A DNA stretch of 64,000 nt from Gelatoporia subvermispora B (Eukaryota > Basidiomycota > Agaricomycetes > Polyporales > Gelatoporiaceae): assembly GCA_000320605.2 (NCBI GenBank), contig KB445802.1:124001-188000 (forward strand), written 5' to 3'. Both the position numbers and the translations under genes were made by a program. Below are positions 9,506-21,216 of this stretch, piece by piece; positions within the stretch are counted from its first letter, which is position 1; the number at the start of each line of letters is the position of its first letter. A model generated the notes under the pieces. It saw nothing but the letters and a program-made list of their open reading frames with translations. It did not search any database and had not been told where the DNA came from.

Positions 9506-12119
9506 AGATTTTGCTGATGTAGTCCGCAAATGCAAATAGGGAGTAGACGAGGACTATCCTGTGGTTTACATTACTGTTCTGGAAAGTGGTGGAAACAGTG
9601 AGTTACAGTCAGGTCTCACAATAGTTGTCGGAATTCTACCAGATGTCATGTCCGCCGTAGACGTAGTGATACATGAGCGGTGTCTGATGTCTGGGTTAGC
9701 ACTGGTCTGCGTGTTCGAGACACCATCCGCAAAGAGGGATCTCCGATGATGCGAGGGACCCTTCTTTTGGATGCATGAACTATGAAAATGGAAACCAACC
9801 AAAAACACCGCGCGCTTGAGAAGAGTTGCGGCGGTAGCTCTCCCCATCATTGACAAGTTACGTGTCTCTCCCAACATCCGCCACGCTGCCTTAGCTCGAC
9901 CGAACATGTACAGCATGAATGGGCAGGGATGAGCCTATCTGCCCGTGACTGTGGTTAGTGGGGCTTGTCATGTATGGATGAGAAGCACAATATCAGGAAT
10001 AGGTGAACCCGAGCGCAACGTGCTGAAGGCTGCAACAGTACTCCCAGGACAAGTTAACAAAGTTTCATGAGCATTTGAAATGCTGAATGAGGAGAATGGA
10101 GACGAGCCATGGACAGAGGAAAGTGGTGTGACACTTACATGTATAGATGCAGCACGATGAGTCGCGGACACGGACACTGCTCCCAGCTCGGCTCACCCAC
10201 TCCGCATGTTCCTGATCACCTTGTGGACTTTACTCGCGGCGCCGGAAAGAGCACCTTTGTATATATGCAGTGCGTTGTCTCTGAGCCTCCCGCCGAGAGA
10301 TGGGTTGCTGTCATTGCCATCCCCAGAGCATTTGTCGTACTACTAGAGTGAAGAACTGCTCAGCCACCATACCAGTGTCAGGACTACATATTCGCAGCAA
10401 CGTCAGAATGTTTATGGACAGAGCAATCAATTGCAAGTTTAAGAAACAAGAGGATCAGTTTGGCACCTGCATGAGGTCCATGTGTGCAACCGCCGAAAGG
10501 GCGCTGGTAGACCTGTTTTCCATTTTTGTCGAAAACCTTTACCCCGCGATGGCGACCGTCCGATGTATCTTCTACACTTCGCACGATCTCCTGAAAACAT
10601 CTACTGACGGAGTTAAGCCATGTCGCATGCATACTGATAGTCTTACGGATTTATTCATCCCAAATTTACACACCGACGCATATCCTATGAATGCACATTG
10701 CACGAGATAGCGGCATGAAGTCATGGCCGACATATCGATGGGTTAATTATCACTAGTTCGAGAATCATCCTTATGTTTCCCGTCGGTGGTTGTATGGATG
10801 AAAGAGAGACAGGGCGGCGCGCCAGTCACGGTCGTCAATGCACAGTGCACAATACGCACTGCGCGGCCTTGCACGAAGACTCGTGCAAATGAATCTGGGA
10901 GATTGCATGGATTGGATTCGACAGAATTCCAGATTGACCAGGGCATTCAGCTGTAGGTCAGGTTGAGATGCAGGTAGGCAAGAGCTTCACGCATTTAACG
11001 CCTCGTTGGCTGGGAACGTTCTGCGAGCAGGTCGACATCCCTGTGGTGTAAGCGCCTGTGCAAGATCGGATTATGTGCAACCATCGGGAGGATCCGGAGG
11101 GGTGCTCCTGAGACTCTTCAGACAGTTTCACTGCGGTCGACGACTGATAGCGAACAAGATCAACTTTGTGTCACATATCCTACTGCACTTGTGTACTAGA
11201 GAAGTGCCGCCCGTGTCGGCAACAACCTTGCTTGCCTTTATCGGCAACTTGGAACTTCTTCGATTGCATGTGCATTATTGTGGTCACAACTTTCGGCGAA
11301 TACATGCGAAATTCTTAGTTACAGGACTACATGGACGGTACCTGTGAGGTCGTCGAGCCACGTACATAATGAATGTGAGAGCACGTGCGAGGTCAAGACG
11401 CGCATTGAGATGTGCACCGGATAAGGAAGGAGGTTCACGCGCGAGGGACCGTGGGAATATGTTGAACGAAAAGTGGTCACAATTATGGCAAGGAGAGACC
11501 TTGCAAGCAAGGTGATCCCGAACGTAGCTCCGTGGTCACATGTCTGTATGGTCTACACTGTTTGCCAGTCTGCTATAGAGGCTGGAGCCGTTACGCCTGT
11601 GGGCCTTGAGCGATATCCTCCGGCTCAAGCGCACCAGCTTTCAGTTCCATCCTTGATCAATCATCAATCGGTGCTATCGCTGGTGTCCTGTATCCTGCGT
11701 CCCCTCCAACTACTCACGGCTCCTGCCGCTAGCTTCCTGTTTTTGGCTCACAATAGGACAGAATGGCTTGCGAAATCTGCTCAGCTTCACAACGATCAGC
11801 ATGAGCTTGTGTTACGCTGCATCCAGAAAGCATCCTTCTGTGTGCAGACCTGTGCGCGCACAGAACATCACAGAATGCCCAGGAGGGCGCACTCACTGGC
11901 CCTGTAGAGGCAGGTCATGCCCAACCGAGGGCGTTTTCAGCGATAGACAGAGCGGAGTACCGTCCACTTTGATTTGCAAGCGCACAGTGCCAACGACCGC
12001 CGAAGCAGACGCCCAAAAAGATTGCGGTTGTCACCTGTTGCTACCAAGAGGTTTTCGTCCGGCCAACCATTTCATTCTGCTTGGTATTCTGAGTTTAGGC
12101 CTGCCGTTGCATCTCCCCC
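9506..12119. other. Gene-poor region
   Basis: Only short unconserved frames. A P-loop-like GAGKSTFVYM near 10235 is isolated and was not accepted as a gene. No tRNA or obvious repeat was seen. Confidence 0.5.
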
Positions 12120-12262
12120 AGCTCCACTATCGAAGTGAGCTTTCATATTTACACTTTCCCTGTTACCAGTTAGTAGTTGCGCAATTAGACACTGGATCGA
12201 GCAATCCCAGTCTCTGGAGGGATGATTTGAATCGGATTCGTAGCACAGCCAGAAACATCTAG
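12120..12262 (+). pseudogene. Possible aspartic-protease relic
   Basis: A single frame reads VVAQLDTGSSNPSLW, close to the QLDTGSS(D/N)LW active-site loop of family A1 peptidases, just after a TTACCAG acceptor-like site. The flanking residues do not continue as a protease and the frame ends at 12262. If real, this is a decayed exon of a second A1 protease, 9 kb from the intact one. Confidence 0.35.
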
Positions 12263-12652
12263 AGTAACAGTCAATACTACTCCGTACCGGTAAGTTACAT
12301 GTACATCAGTCTCAATACAATGTGCTGACACGGAACTATTCTTTAGGCTCAACACAGGCTCGACGGATCACTTGAGACACAAGTTGACCTCTTCAGATGT
12401 GGCCAGGCTTTAGACGATTCGCGCCAGGAAGAATGCTCTTACGCATCCATTATGAGCATAATCAATAAATGCATTACAGAATACAGACATCGCCTTCGAC
12501 TATTATGTGATGCCAACCTCAACTTCGTCGTCCCTTAGCTTACTTCCTCCAGTTCCGGCCCTCAAGCCCGCTCTTTGCGTGTATCCTTGGCACACCTCAA
12601 TACTACTCGAATGTAAAGTTTTCTGAGTTGATCCGAAGCTTACGACATGTAG

Positions 12653-13194
12653 CTACCCAAAGCACTGGGGACTGGGAGATGTTTCGGTTCCCTCGATTGT
12701 ATCTCGTACGTTGATCCAACCTCCGTCATCATATATGATGTGGAAGTCGTCACTCTCACCCGATAGGCCTCCGTCTGTCACGGGAAGACTCGGCTGTACA
12801 TGAGGTAAAGGTAGGAAGCTCAGCGGATTCATTTGCCATGACCGATTCGTGAGCTGTCTTACTTTATGGTCTGCTATGTGGTCATGGGATTGCTGAGTCT
12901 CCACCGAGGTCTCGATGATCACATCTAGCGTTTTTATTAGGGCTGATACAGGAAATAATCTGCGCAGGGCCTACCAGACTCGGACCTTGGCCAATGACCA
13001 TTTCCAACATTCATGAAACATCCATCGACCTTTCTCCTAGCCACATGTTCGACCGGGCTGTTGCCTACTGCCGGTACGGTACTTGAACCGACATGGAGCG
13101 CATTTACGATAGGCTCTTCTGGGACGGGTAGCGCGAAGATGATTGTGAGAATTGAAAGGAGAGTGAGGAATATGTAAGGAATGCGGGTGAACAT
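12653..13194 (-). CDS. Small secreted protein, 163 residues
   Basis: Exon 1 (13194-12975) and exon 2 (12924-12653) are joined by a 50-bp intron with a CTAAT branch site and a GCTAG acceptor. I chose the second in-frame ATG (13194) because it begins with MFTRIPYIFLTLLSILTI, a textbook signal peptide ending near FALPVPEEP. The mature part is about 140 residues with only two cysteines, neutral to acidic, and no repeat. It contains a short Gly/Asp patch (IIYDDGGWINVRD). No known domain was recognised. Secretion is predicted only from the leader. It stands alone in a gene-poor stretch, as small secreted proteins of wood-decay and pathogenic fungi often do. No TATA box was found. Confidence 0.65.
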
Positions 13195-14595
13195 CGCTGC
13201 GAACAGTCGGTGGTCGATGAGGCATCCTGGGAGACATCTCATGTACTTAACCACCTTGCGCTACTATGAAATTTGCAAGCTCGTGTGCATCCCAACAACT
13301 GGGTTCCAGAATTCCTGCCGACATTTCCTACGAAACTGTCTCTTGTCGACCGATGCTATTATGCCCACGTCTGTCTCCATGATCAAGGACTTTTCAGACG
13401 AGTTGTTCCATCTGAGTATTTGTTGATTGACAGTAAAGCAACGCGCCTCGAGTCACCAGGCCAGCGCACTAACGAAGACGCTACGTAGTCGGGCAGATCG
13501 GGAATATGCTCGTTATAGGTGTCTGGGGCGCTGTATTCCGATGCACGTTCCTCTGTTGTGATATCATGCTCGTACGGTCAACGGGCTGTTCGTGGTGATG
13601 ATCTGTCGATGGGAGGTTCACATCCGTGATCGTTTGCGGTGGCTAGGACACAAAGCAGGACCTTGATCCAGCTGCGGCGAGAATATTGTCCAACTGAGAT
13701 ATCAGAAGTCGCTGTGCAGATCAGTTCAGCTTGTAGTAAGGTCAGGAGGCAAGCCTGTGCCACAGGCGCCAGCACAGGTTTGAAGCGCCCGGCGCAAGAA
13801 ACCTTAGTTGCTTCTGGCCGCATGGAGGACGCACATGCAGAATTAGACCATCTTTCCATTCTTCAGTCTTGGCACTACATAGCGAGGTAGATGAAAGCTT
13901 TCAGTCTGAGTTCGTCGGTTCTGCGCCGAATTATCCTGTAGAATTCCCGAAGCTGACGGAAAACGTACGGAGCGATCAGCGAAAATGTTGCTATGTTATG
14001 AGACCTATTTCAATCCGGGATGTCTCCTCACAAATCTCGACGTTGACGAGTGATCACCCAGTAGTCAAGAAACCGGCCTGTTATGATCCTAAACTTCGTT
14101 CTTTCCAACTCTTCCCTGAAGTTCAGATACCATGCGGTTTGCAAAGGGCGTATGAGGTCTGTCATGACTGTAAGATAAACCTTTCTACCTGGAGTCAAAA
14201 TCACCACTTCATCTTGTTGATGTTTTGTCCCTCACTGCGATATCTTCACTACGTCGGGGTCCACGACCTCTCGATCTGATAGATGGTATAGCGAATTCAC
14301 CTACCAATGGCCGCACTAGGCAATATCTGCATTGACTGCAGAGCGTGACCTGGACAACGGTCGATGGACTATACATGTACTTCGCACCTGTGCTCGGTTT
14401 TTGTAGGTTCACTCAATTATACGATAAAGTAGTCTTGGAAACACGTTGCACCAACTGCTATACGGCTGTGCGCCTCTTGCAAGCTTGCTTAAGAGTCGGG
14501 TGCATCTAATACATGCAAGTCACGTATCCGCTCCATCGACACATCCAACGATTCTCTGAGTCTACTTCTAAGCGCATCGAATTCTCTCACTAAAG
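13195..14595. other. Intergenic, no gene seen
   Basis: Frames up to 136 codons on both strands lack any recognisable motif, signal peptide or splice-consistent extension. Confidence 0.5.
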
Positions 14596-14998
14596 ATGCT
14601 CGCGTCATTCACACGCAACCTGGCTGTTTATGTGCTCCTACTCTGTGGTATAGATCACGTTCATTGTCCCAAGACCTAAGACCACTGACCACGAGTTGTC
14701 ATGTTGTCCAGCCGTCAGCATCGCTAACCCTATTATAGATAGTGCCGCCTCTGTTGCAAATACCTCCATCCCTGTTGTAGACATCTCCACCTCTGCTGAT
14801 CCCATTTCTACCGCTGTTGCGAACATTTCTACTTCTGTTGCACACCTATCCACCTCCGTTTCGGACATTCCCACCCCTGTTGCAGGACTTCACGAACTGA
14901 GCTTTCCGGACAACGCTGCGGTAAGGTGTTTCAACATACATCGCGTTATATATTGCTAAAAGGTTGAGCAGTGCGACGGTCCGTTCGTATGCGTCTAA
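14596..14998 (+). CDS. Small secreted Ser/Thr-rich repeat protein, 95 residues
   Basis: Three exons (14596-14647, 14712-14920, 14972-14998) with introns of 64 and 51 bp stay in frame. The first encodes a signal peptide (MLASFTRNLAVYVLLLC, completed as LCAVSIA across the intron). The middle is a run of irregular 6-8-residue repeats such as VANTSIP, VVDISTSAD, VANISTSVA, HLSTSVSD and IPTPVAG, rich in Ser/Thr and probably O-glycosylated. The last exon gives CDGPFVCV, so the protein ends with a closely spaced Cys pair. No family is recognised. It could be a cell-wall or effector-like peptide. The tiny last exon is supported by a GTAAGG donor, a CTAAA branch site and a GCAG acceptor. Confidence 0.55.
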
Positions 14999-17126
14999 AA
15001 CGTGCACATCAAGATGTCTCTTGTGTCTACACGATGCTCCGGTCTGTCATAAGCTCATGTGTCACAACTCTCGGATGTTGGGAATAGTAGATAGGAATAA
15101 GGATTGGACAGATTGTAGAATGATGCTACTTCGTTTATCATGGGATCCTCCTATATGATGGCGCGGAGACATACCTTCTGTGAGGTCGTGAGGTCGAGCC
15201 TGGCAGATACTCAAATCAATCGTGGTCTAAGATCATCGAGGGAACATACCTCAGTACACCATCTGCACTCTGGAATCCCTCTGCAAAGGATACTCCGTCG
15301 GAGGGGTTCCAGTGCCGACCTGGTGCCGATCCGATTAGCCTAGTCGAAAGAGCGTGAGCAAGAGATTGAGGCCTACCGATGCATCATAGATAGATGAAAG
15401 GTGTTCTTACGACAGCCTGACTATCGCCGGTCCATTTGATCTTTTTGGCCTCTTCAAACAGACGTGTATCTCTGTGACCAACTACACCTTGTGTTTGAGT
15501 TTGAGGGTCATGGGGCTGCTGTAGTGGTCGACATATTGAACTTGGCTGTCATAGGGACAGAGAACGGGACAATGCGAAGCTCCCTGGAACGAAGGAGTTG
15601 TCCAAGGTTCTCTCGTCTGCCACGGTGTACACTTATGATTCGACAATCATATATACAGCTTACCGCCAATCCGATCCCTACATGTGGTAAAAGAGAAATC
15701 GAAGCGCAAAACTGACCAGCATTACTGGAGGACGAAGAAATCAAACAAAAACAGCACTCAGCTGCCGATTACAATAATGGTGGGATGCCAGAGGTCTCGA
15801 GTCTCGCATTGCATCTGTACTCTGCAAGCTTGATGCAAGCAATCTTCCGCGTCTTTCGGCAGCCCGGGATATCTCAACGTCAGGAAACCAACTTGAGCGC
15901 AAGGGCATCCGGATCCTCGTGTGGTATGGTTACGCCGTCGGTGCTTCTCAGCCGCAAGGAACTTGAGAAGACCAATTTTGGCACTCCGGAGTGATATTCG
16001 AGCGGTCACCAGTGAAACGTCATCATCTCGGAGAATGATGAATGATAGTGCTGTACAGATGACTTTATATGGCACTGCTCATCATGCACGAGTTAGAGAT
16101 GACCGTTGCTGGAAACACCGCAAGTCACCAACCATACCGATTATACAACCCATGAACGTTGAACCGATAGTTGACAGGAGTCGGGAATCGTTGCAGTGTG
16201 CCTCTAGAACAACTCACATGTCTCCATGGAGTCGGATCAGACTCAGAGTATTGGCCTTCTGTTGTACTCGATAGCTAGGGATGATCACGGCCGAGAAAGA
16301 CGTGTAAAGCAGTCACAGGGAAATGGAAAGCCATTCGTCGATGGGTTGCGTGCCGGGAGCGGAGAATACGCGCCGTTGTACTGGCTACTACAGGCGCCTG
16401 GAGCCCTTTCTCAGCGCTCAGTTGAGCCCAGAAATTGTCTCACAAACATTGACCTATTTTCCTATTCCTACAGCTCCTTCCAAACACCTACCTGGATGTA
16501 CCTGCTATAGTCACTCAGATTGACCCTGTGCTCTGCTCTAGTGTACAGCTTCGGGCGCACGGCGTACCTACGGGGTGATCACCGCCTTACTGATCAAGCT
16601 CACCATCCTCTAGTACGCCTGTAAGGATTTCCATTATGCACGCTTACGTGGCAACGTGTCTCCGAGCTACAAGTTCGTCTCTTGGATTCAGGACTGTTGA
16701 CTGTTGCATTCACGACAGCCGCCTGCCAGAAACCCAAGGACAGATACTTGCTGATTCTGCTCGGGGGATCCAAGCTATGCACAGATCTGATGGTTTGTCA
16801 TGCATACGACGCCGCCGCGTACGCTTCGCTGTCCCTTTACGGTCGATCTGGTACTGATATGCAATGGCCGTCACCCCATGTCAGAGTCCCATCGGGCCGT
16901 CTCCAATCGATACAGGCATTTGGATACTGAACAATCTGTCCTTCATGTTGCTAGGATATTCCTAAGCCTCAACCTCGTCTTTTTCCAGGAGCCCGAGGAC
17001 GACTTTCACGGCTCCTGGCGTGTCATTTAAATGGGCATGTTTCACCCGGTGACTCCTCTGTGGTGATTTCCTCCTCGCCGCACCTACACTCTTTTCGACT
17101 CTCCATTAGTCGTTCCTTACCATTCC
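14999..17126. other. Intergenic, no gene seen
   Basis: Only short frames without motifs. AT/GC content and frame lengths look like non-coding DNA. Confidence 0.5.
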
Positions 17127-18775
17127 ATGGCAGACTCAGGCTCCAGCGCAGCGGCGGCCATTGTTGCCAGCATTCTACAAAGGTTCGTTTTGTCTAGGTG
17201 TGCTAATTCTGCTCGCTGACATCTTTTCTAGCAACTTGGAATCCTACTGTATGCTCGTGGCAGTCAGTGAGTACACCACATTGTGTCACCAGATAGCTCA
17301 ACGATACTGAAGTGTAATGCAATTTCAGCATGTGTATTCTATGAACATGTGACTACATTGGATGACGAAGTCGAATTTGTCTGGGGAAATGGCATCAATT
17401 GCCCTGCGCTACTCTTTTATCTCAACAGATGGCTCATATTATTATGGGCAATTTCTGTCCTCTTGACACTCGCTCCAGCAAATACGCTCCCTGTAAGCAT
17501 CCTTCAATAAGATGATACGGCAGATCTCACGGTTCATTGCAGGTGTCTGTACTCATTTCACTTGTGCTGGTGCAATGGCTGAGTCATTACGTTTAACAGC
17601 TGTATTATACAGAATCTCGCTGGGGAGACAATTGAAATCATGTTGTACTTTGTTTGGGCAGGTACTAAAACCCCATTATCCTGACTGGTCGAGACTTACA
17701 GTTTTTTATAGCTTTTTCGGCTACGCGTGTGCATGTTCTCACTAGAGGATCTTTGTTCTGGCCCATTGCCGTCTGTGTGCTGAGTCTAGTACCAGTGGTG
17801 ACCAACATTGTGCGCGTTTCGGTTAAAAGTGACGTTGCGCAATTACTAATTTCTGGACGGTAGTATACATCGATAGTATCCATGACTTACCAAATGGTGG
17901 ACATCCCTCTTTATGGTACTACCTGTGTGATAACAGAGGTGCTCTCGTCCAATGCTATATTCAGGTAATTCCGTGTCACTATTGTCCCAAATTTGGCACG
18001 ACTAATGCTCTCTCTAGGTGTACGTCTTTCCCTCTCTAGACGGCCCGAGTCGGAGAGTTGACATAATTCCCAAGTCACAATTGCAACACGGATGTGTGTG
18101 ATTACTGCCGACCTAATTGTCATAGGAATTACATGGCGGGCGTCTGGCGGGACCCTTATCGAGTTTCGCAAAGTAGGGATACCTAGACCTGTTCTACGTA
18201 CTCTGCTCAGAGATGGTGCGCTCCTATCCCTATAAAAGTCACAATACTTACGATGTGCATGCGAAACGCAGGTTCCTTGTACTTCGTGTAAGTGATACAA
18301 CCTCTCAGGATCTGGGGACCGCATCCGACTTATGACATGCAGCATTCTTCTAATCCTGAATGTTTGGCAGATAATTGGCAATGCCACAGGTGTCCGTTGC
18401 CTTTGATAACATGTCACTATGAGAAATGGCTGACACATATTTGCACTAGTTCTTCATCTTCACGGTTGGCGTGTTTGGTACCCCGTACGTGAGCTTCACG
18501 CTACTTGTCTCCTGTCTCTGACGTGAACACTGTGTAGGGTGTGCTCCATCATCATTTCCCGCTTCCTCTTTGGTCTTCGCCGCGCTGCGGTCGATCGCGA
18601 GATGGAGAGTTCGTTATCCGCCTCTCAATGCAGTAGCAAGTTCTCTCACATCATATTCAACCGGGACGACATGTCTGGAGATGTCCTGACCCCTCTAGAT
18701 CGTCCCCAAGACACTGCCTCCGTACGTAGTTGTCATCCTCCACATGTGTCGCAGCTGAATGACACTTATGGCTAG
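17127..18775 (+). CDS. DUF6533 multi-pass membrane protein, paralog 1
   Basis: The start MADSGSSAAAAIVASIL is followed, after short introns, by the DUF6533 signature VFYEHVTTLDDEVEFVWG and LLFYLNRWLILLWAISVLL. Later membrane segments include IEIMLYFVWAAFSATRV, LFWPIAVCVLSLVPVVTN and ITADLIVIGITW. The cytosolic end starts SIIISRFLFGLRRAAVDRE. This is the seven-helix plan of a large, uncharacterised basidiomycete family, perhaps receptor-like. About 11 introns occur. Two exons must be only 2 nt long to keep frame: GT at 17543-17544 (introns 17493-17542 and 17545-17599) and GT at 18018-18019 (introns 17965-18017 and 18020-18074). A 16-nt exon encodes SLYFV. The model is otherwise intact. Two paralogs lie at 26815 and 36496, on the same strand. 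Confidence 0.7.
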
Positions 18776-21023
18776 CGAATATATTGGGAAGAAGTCTCCG
18801 CTCCCAGCTCCGTTTTAAGGACGCGCGAACAACGTGTGGCAGATGTGGACGTTGAAACATACTGTTGGAAGAGCATTGACATTGAGGATTACTAGTTAAA
18901 GAGTAGAGGCTGTATACCCAGTCAAACACGCTCATTTCATCAGCCATTCTTTCTACTTTTACATCCGCCAATATCTTATATCGAAGTAGATCCATCTTGC
19001 GTACCATTTGAAACAACGAAAGTAACTACCTGGATTCACAACCCCCCAACTTCTGGAATCGTTGTACTCAGCTGTTGTACCCGAGATCCAGGGCTTAGGG
19101 CACCTGTGGGATGATTCGCGTAATTGAATTGCCTCACGGCTCGCGCTCAGAACCGACCTAAATCACATATTGTGCCGCCTTTCTGTTCGTACCTGCGACA
19201 TCCACTAGCGCACGGCTGGTCATGGTCATTCCAAATACCTCGCGTTCCCCACGTCTCCCACGTCTTCACCATGTGGAATGCTCACGTTGTCCGCCCATAG
19301 GTACAACACGGGCGAGACCTTTCAACCGCCGTGCGGTCATTGGCGAGACTTCGGCGTATACCCCATGATTCGAGATCTTACTATGATGTCGAGAATGAAG
19401 GGGTCGAGATCAGCCGAGGGCCGAATCAAATGTGGACAACAGTGTTGCTGTAAGGAGCACCCGGAGCTCATTAGGGCTCCACGGCACTTTGTTTTGCGTC
19501 TGATCTGCATGCAGCAAAGTGGTCAGACGAGTATCATCGCAAATAAATGCCCCAATAAGACCAGAAAGCATAGAATTTGACTAGGAATGAAAGTACAACT
19601 GATATAGACGGGACCAACGAGGGTACTGTCGAGGCAAGGGCGCACATTACAGTTTGGTGCATTCAATCATTATAAACCCGCACAGGAAGTGGGCATATAC
19701 CAAGGTCTGACGGAAATTGCCGGGGTCTCGGCCCAGGTTGGGCGTCTAGACAGCTCTTCTGCTTCTGATATCACCTTAGGACGCCGTCTGCGACCTGTGC
19801 AATATCCGTTGCTACAGAAACTACCAGAAGAACAGAACGGTTCCTCAACAACCCGCATTCTGACCAACACGGCACTTTCTGGTTCCGTTCGTGACATTGG
19901 AAGCCCACGTCACCATGCAAAGCCCGTCGTCTCAGTTCATTGATGTCATCGCCGCGGTCAATGTGCCAGAGTAGCAAAAGGGCCACAGGAACTCTACAAA
20001 GGTGTTCAGGCTGCTCTACCGCTGTCCTCTGGCCCAGGCACCCAAGTCCTAGTTGGCACGGCCACATAGACGTAGCGCACAGGAGCTATAGCCCTCGATG
20101 ACCGGGTCCTGGACTCCAACTCCGTGTGCTATCTTTCTCGACATCTCAACTACTCGTTCCTGGAGCTTTGAGCATGGTTGACATCTGCGATGATCAGTAG
20201 GGCCTGTTAGAGCGCGGGTCCATATGATTTCCTGTTAGATCTTGGCTCAACTCCCTCCACGACTAACGGTACTTGTGCAATCTGCTAGCCTTGTTTCGTT
20301 GAGCGTTAGGAAAAACTTATCGTGCTATGCTGAACGTTTGTAGGAGTGGACCGGGCGTTCATTACTGTTGAAGCGCATCCACATTCTTCATTAGCCACCG
20401 ATGAGCGCCACTGTTCGACAACCATTCCATCATGAAATGATGACGGGGCGTAAAATAAAAGGATTCCGATGCTCGCATTTGATCCTTCTATACTTGCATT
20501 CCTTTCAACGGAAGTGCCAGAGCGGATGCTATAACGATCACCTTGACATGTGCTACGCCATGCAGGTTTCCCGTTGCGCAACGTGCTATTGCTGTACGGC
20601 TCTTCTCTACCTCACCTCATGCGCCTCCTACTAGATGAGCTGTTTGTCTCCAGACAGGGCACGATACTGATGTGGTATGCGGAGGATAATGGGTGCCGGA
20701 TCTCGAGCGTCTTCCAAAAATCCCGATCATCTGTCCCAGATGCATGTTCTCCGAGGTACTATCGATATTCCACTGATGGCATGGAGGCACACTTATCCAA
20801 TGAATCTATCCGTTTGTGCTAATATCAGATTAGGTGCGCTATGGCATACGGTGTTACCTACGCCGCCTTCGGTCAGGCAATTCTTGCCCCCGAGCGACCT
20901 CGAAATCAGGCGGATTCTCATGGTCAGCGCAAGGCGTGCTGGCATTGCTGCATCGGATACTACGGCATCACGACTCTCGTGATCCTTGACATATTAAACA
21001 AGAGCTGATCTTCCATTAGGTCT
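18776..21023. other. Intergenic, no gene seen
   Basis: No frame with family motifs or a credible splice pattern. Confidence 0.5.
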
Positions 21024-21063
21024 CATATCCGTTTCTCAGCAATGTTCGATATCAACGGATATG
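21024..21063. promoter_or_regulatory. Perfect 10-bp inverted repeat upstream of the protease
   Basis: CATATCCGTT (21024-21033) and AACGGATATG (21054-21063) are perfect reverse complements, 20 bp apart and about 155 bp before the protease ATG. The halves contain CGG triplets, the core bound by Zn2Cys6 fungal regulators, so an operator is possible. Confidence 0.35.
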
Positions 21064-21144
21064 TGGCTGAGATCCGTGCAGTTGTTGGTGACCGTCGCCG
21101 AGCACCGAATGGAATCCCGCACCTGTGCTCCCTGTGGGTTTTAC

Positions 21145-21150
21145 TATAAA
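21145..21150 (+). promoter_or_regulatory. TATA box of the aspartic protease gene
   Basis: A consensus TATAAA lies 67 bp before the start codon, between two GC-richer stretches. The spacing fits a fungal TATA promoter with a short leader. Confidence 0.45.
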
Positions 21151-21216
21151 GCCACCCATGAATCCCGCTAACCCCATCTGTCACTCCTTCTTGCTCGGTA
21201 TCCTGCTTTAATCACC

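Noticed and set aside
10230..10350. GAGKSTFVYM P-loop-like phrase with AVIAIPRAF
   Set aside because: It vaguely recalls mitochondrial ribosomal protein S29, but only one short block and no flanking similarity.
17543..17544. Single long intron instead of microexon A
   Set aside because: It gives LYYTESRWGDN followed by a stop in paralog 1 and a stop in paralog 3, against clear family sequence in the other frame.
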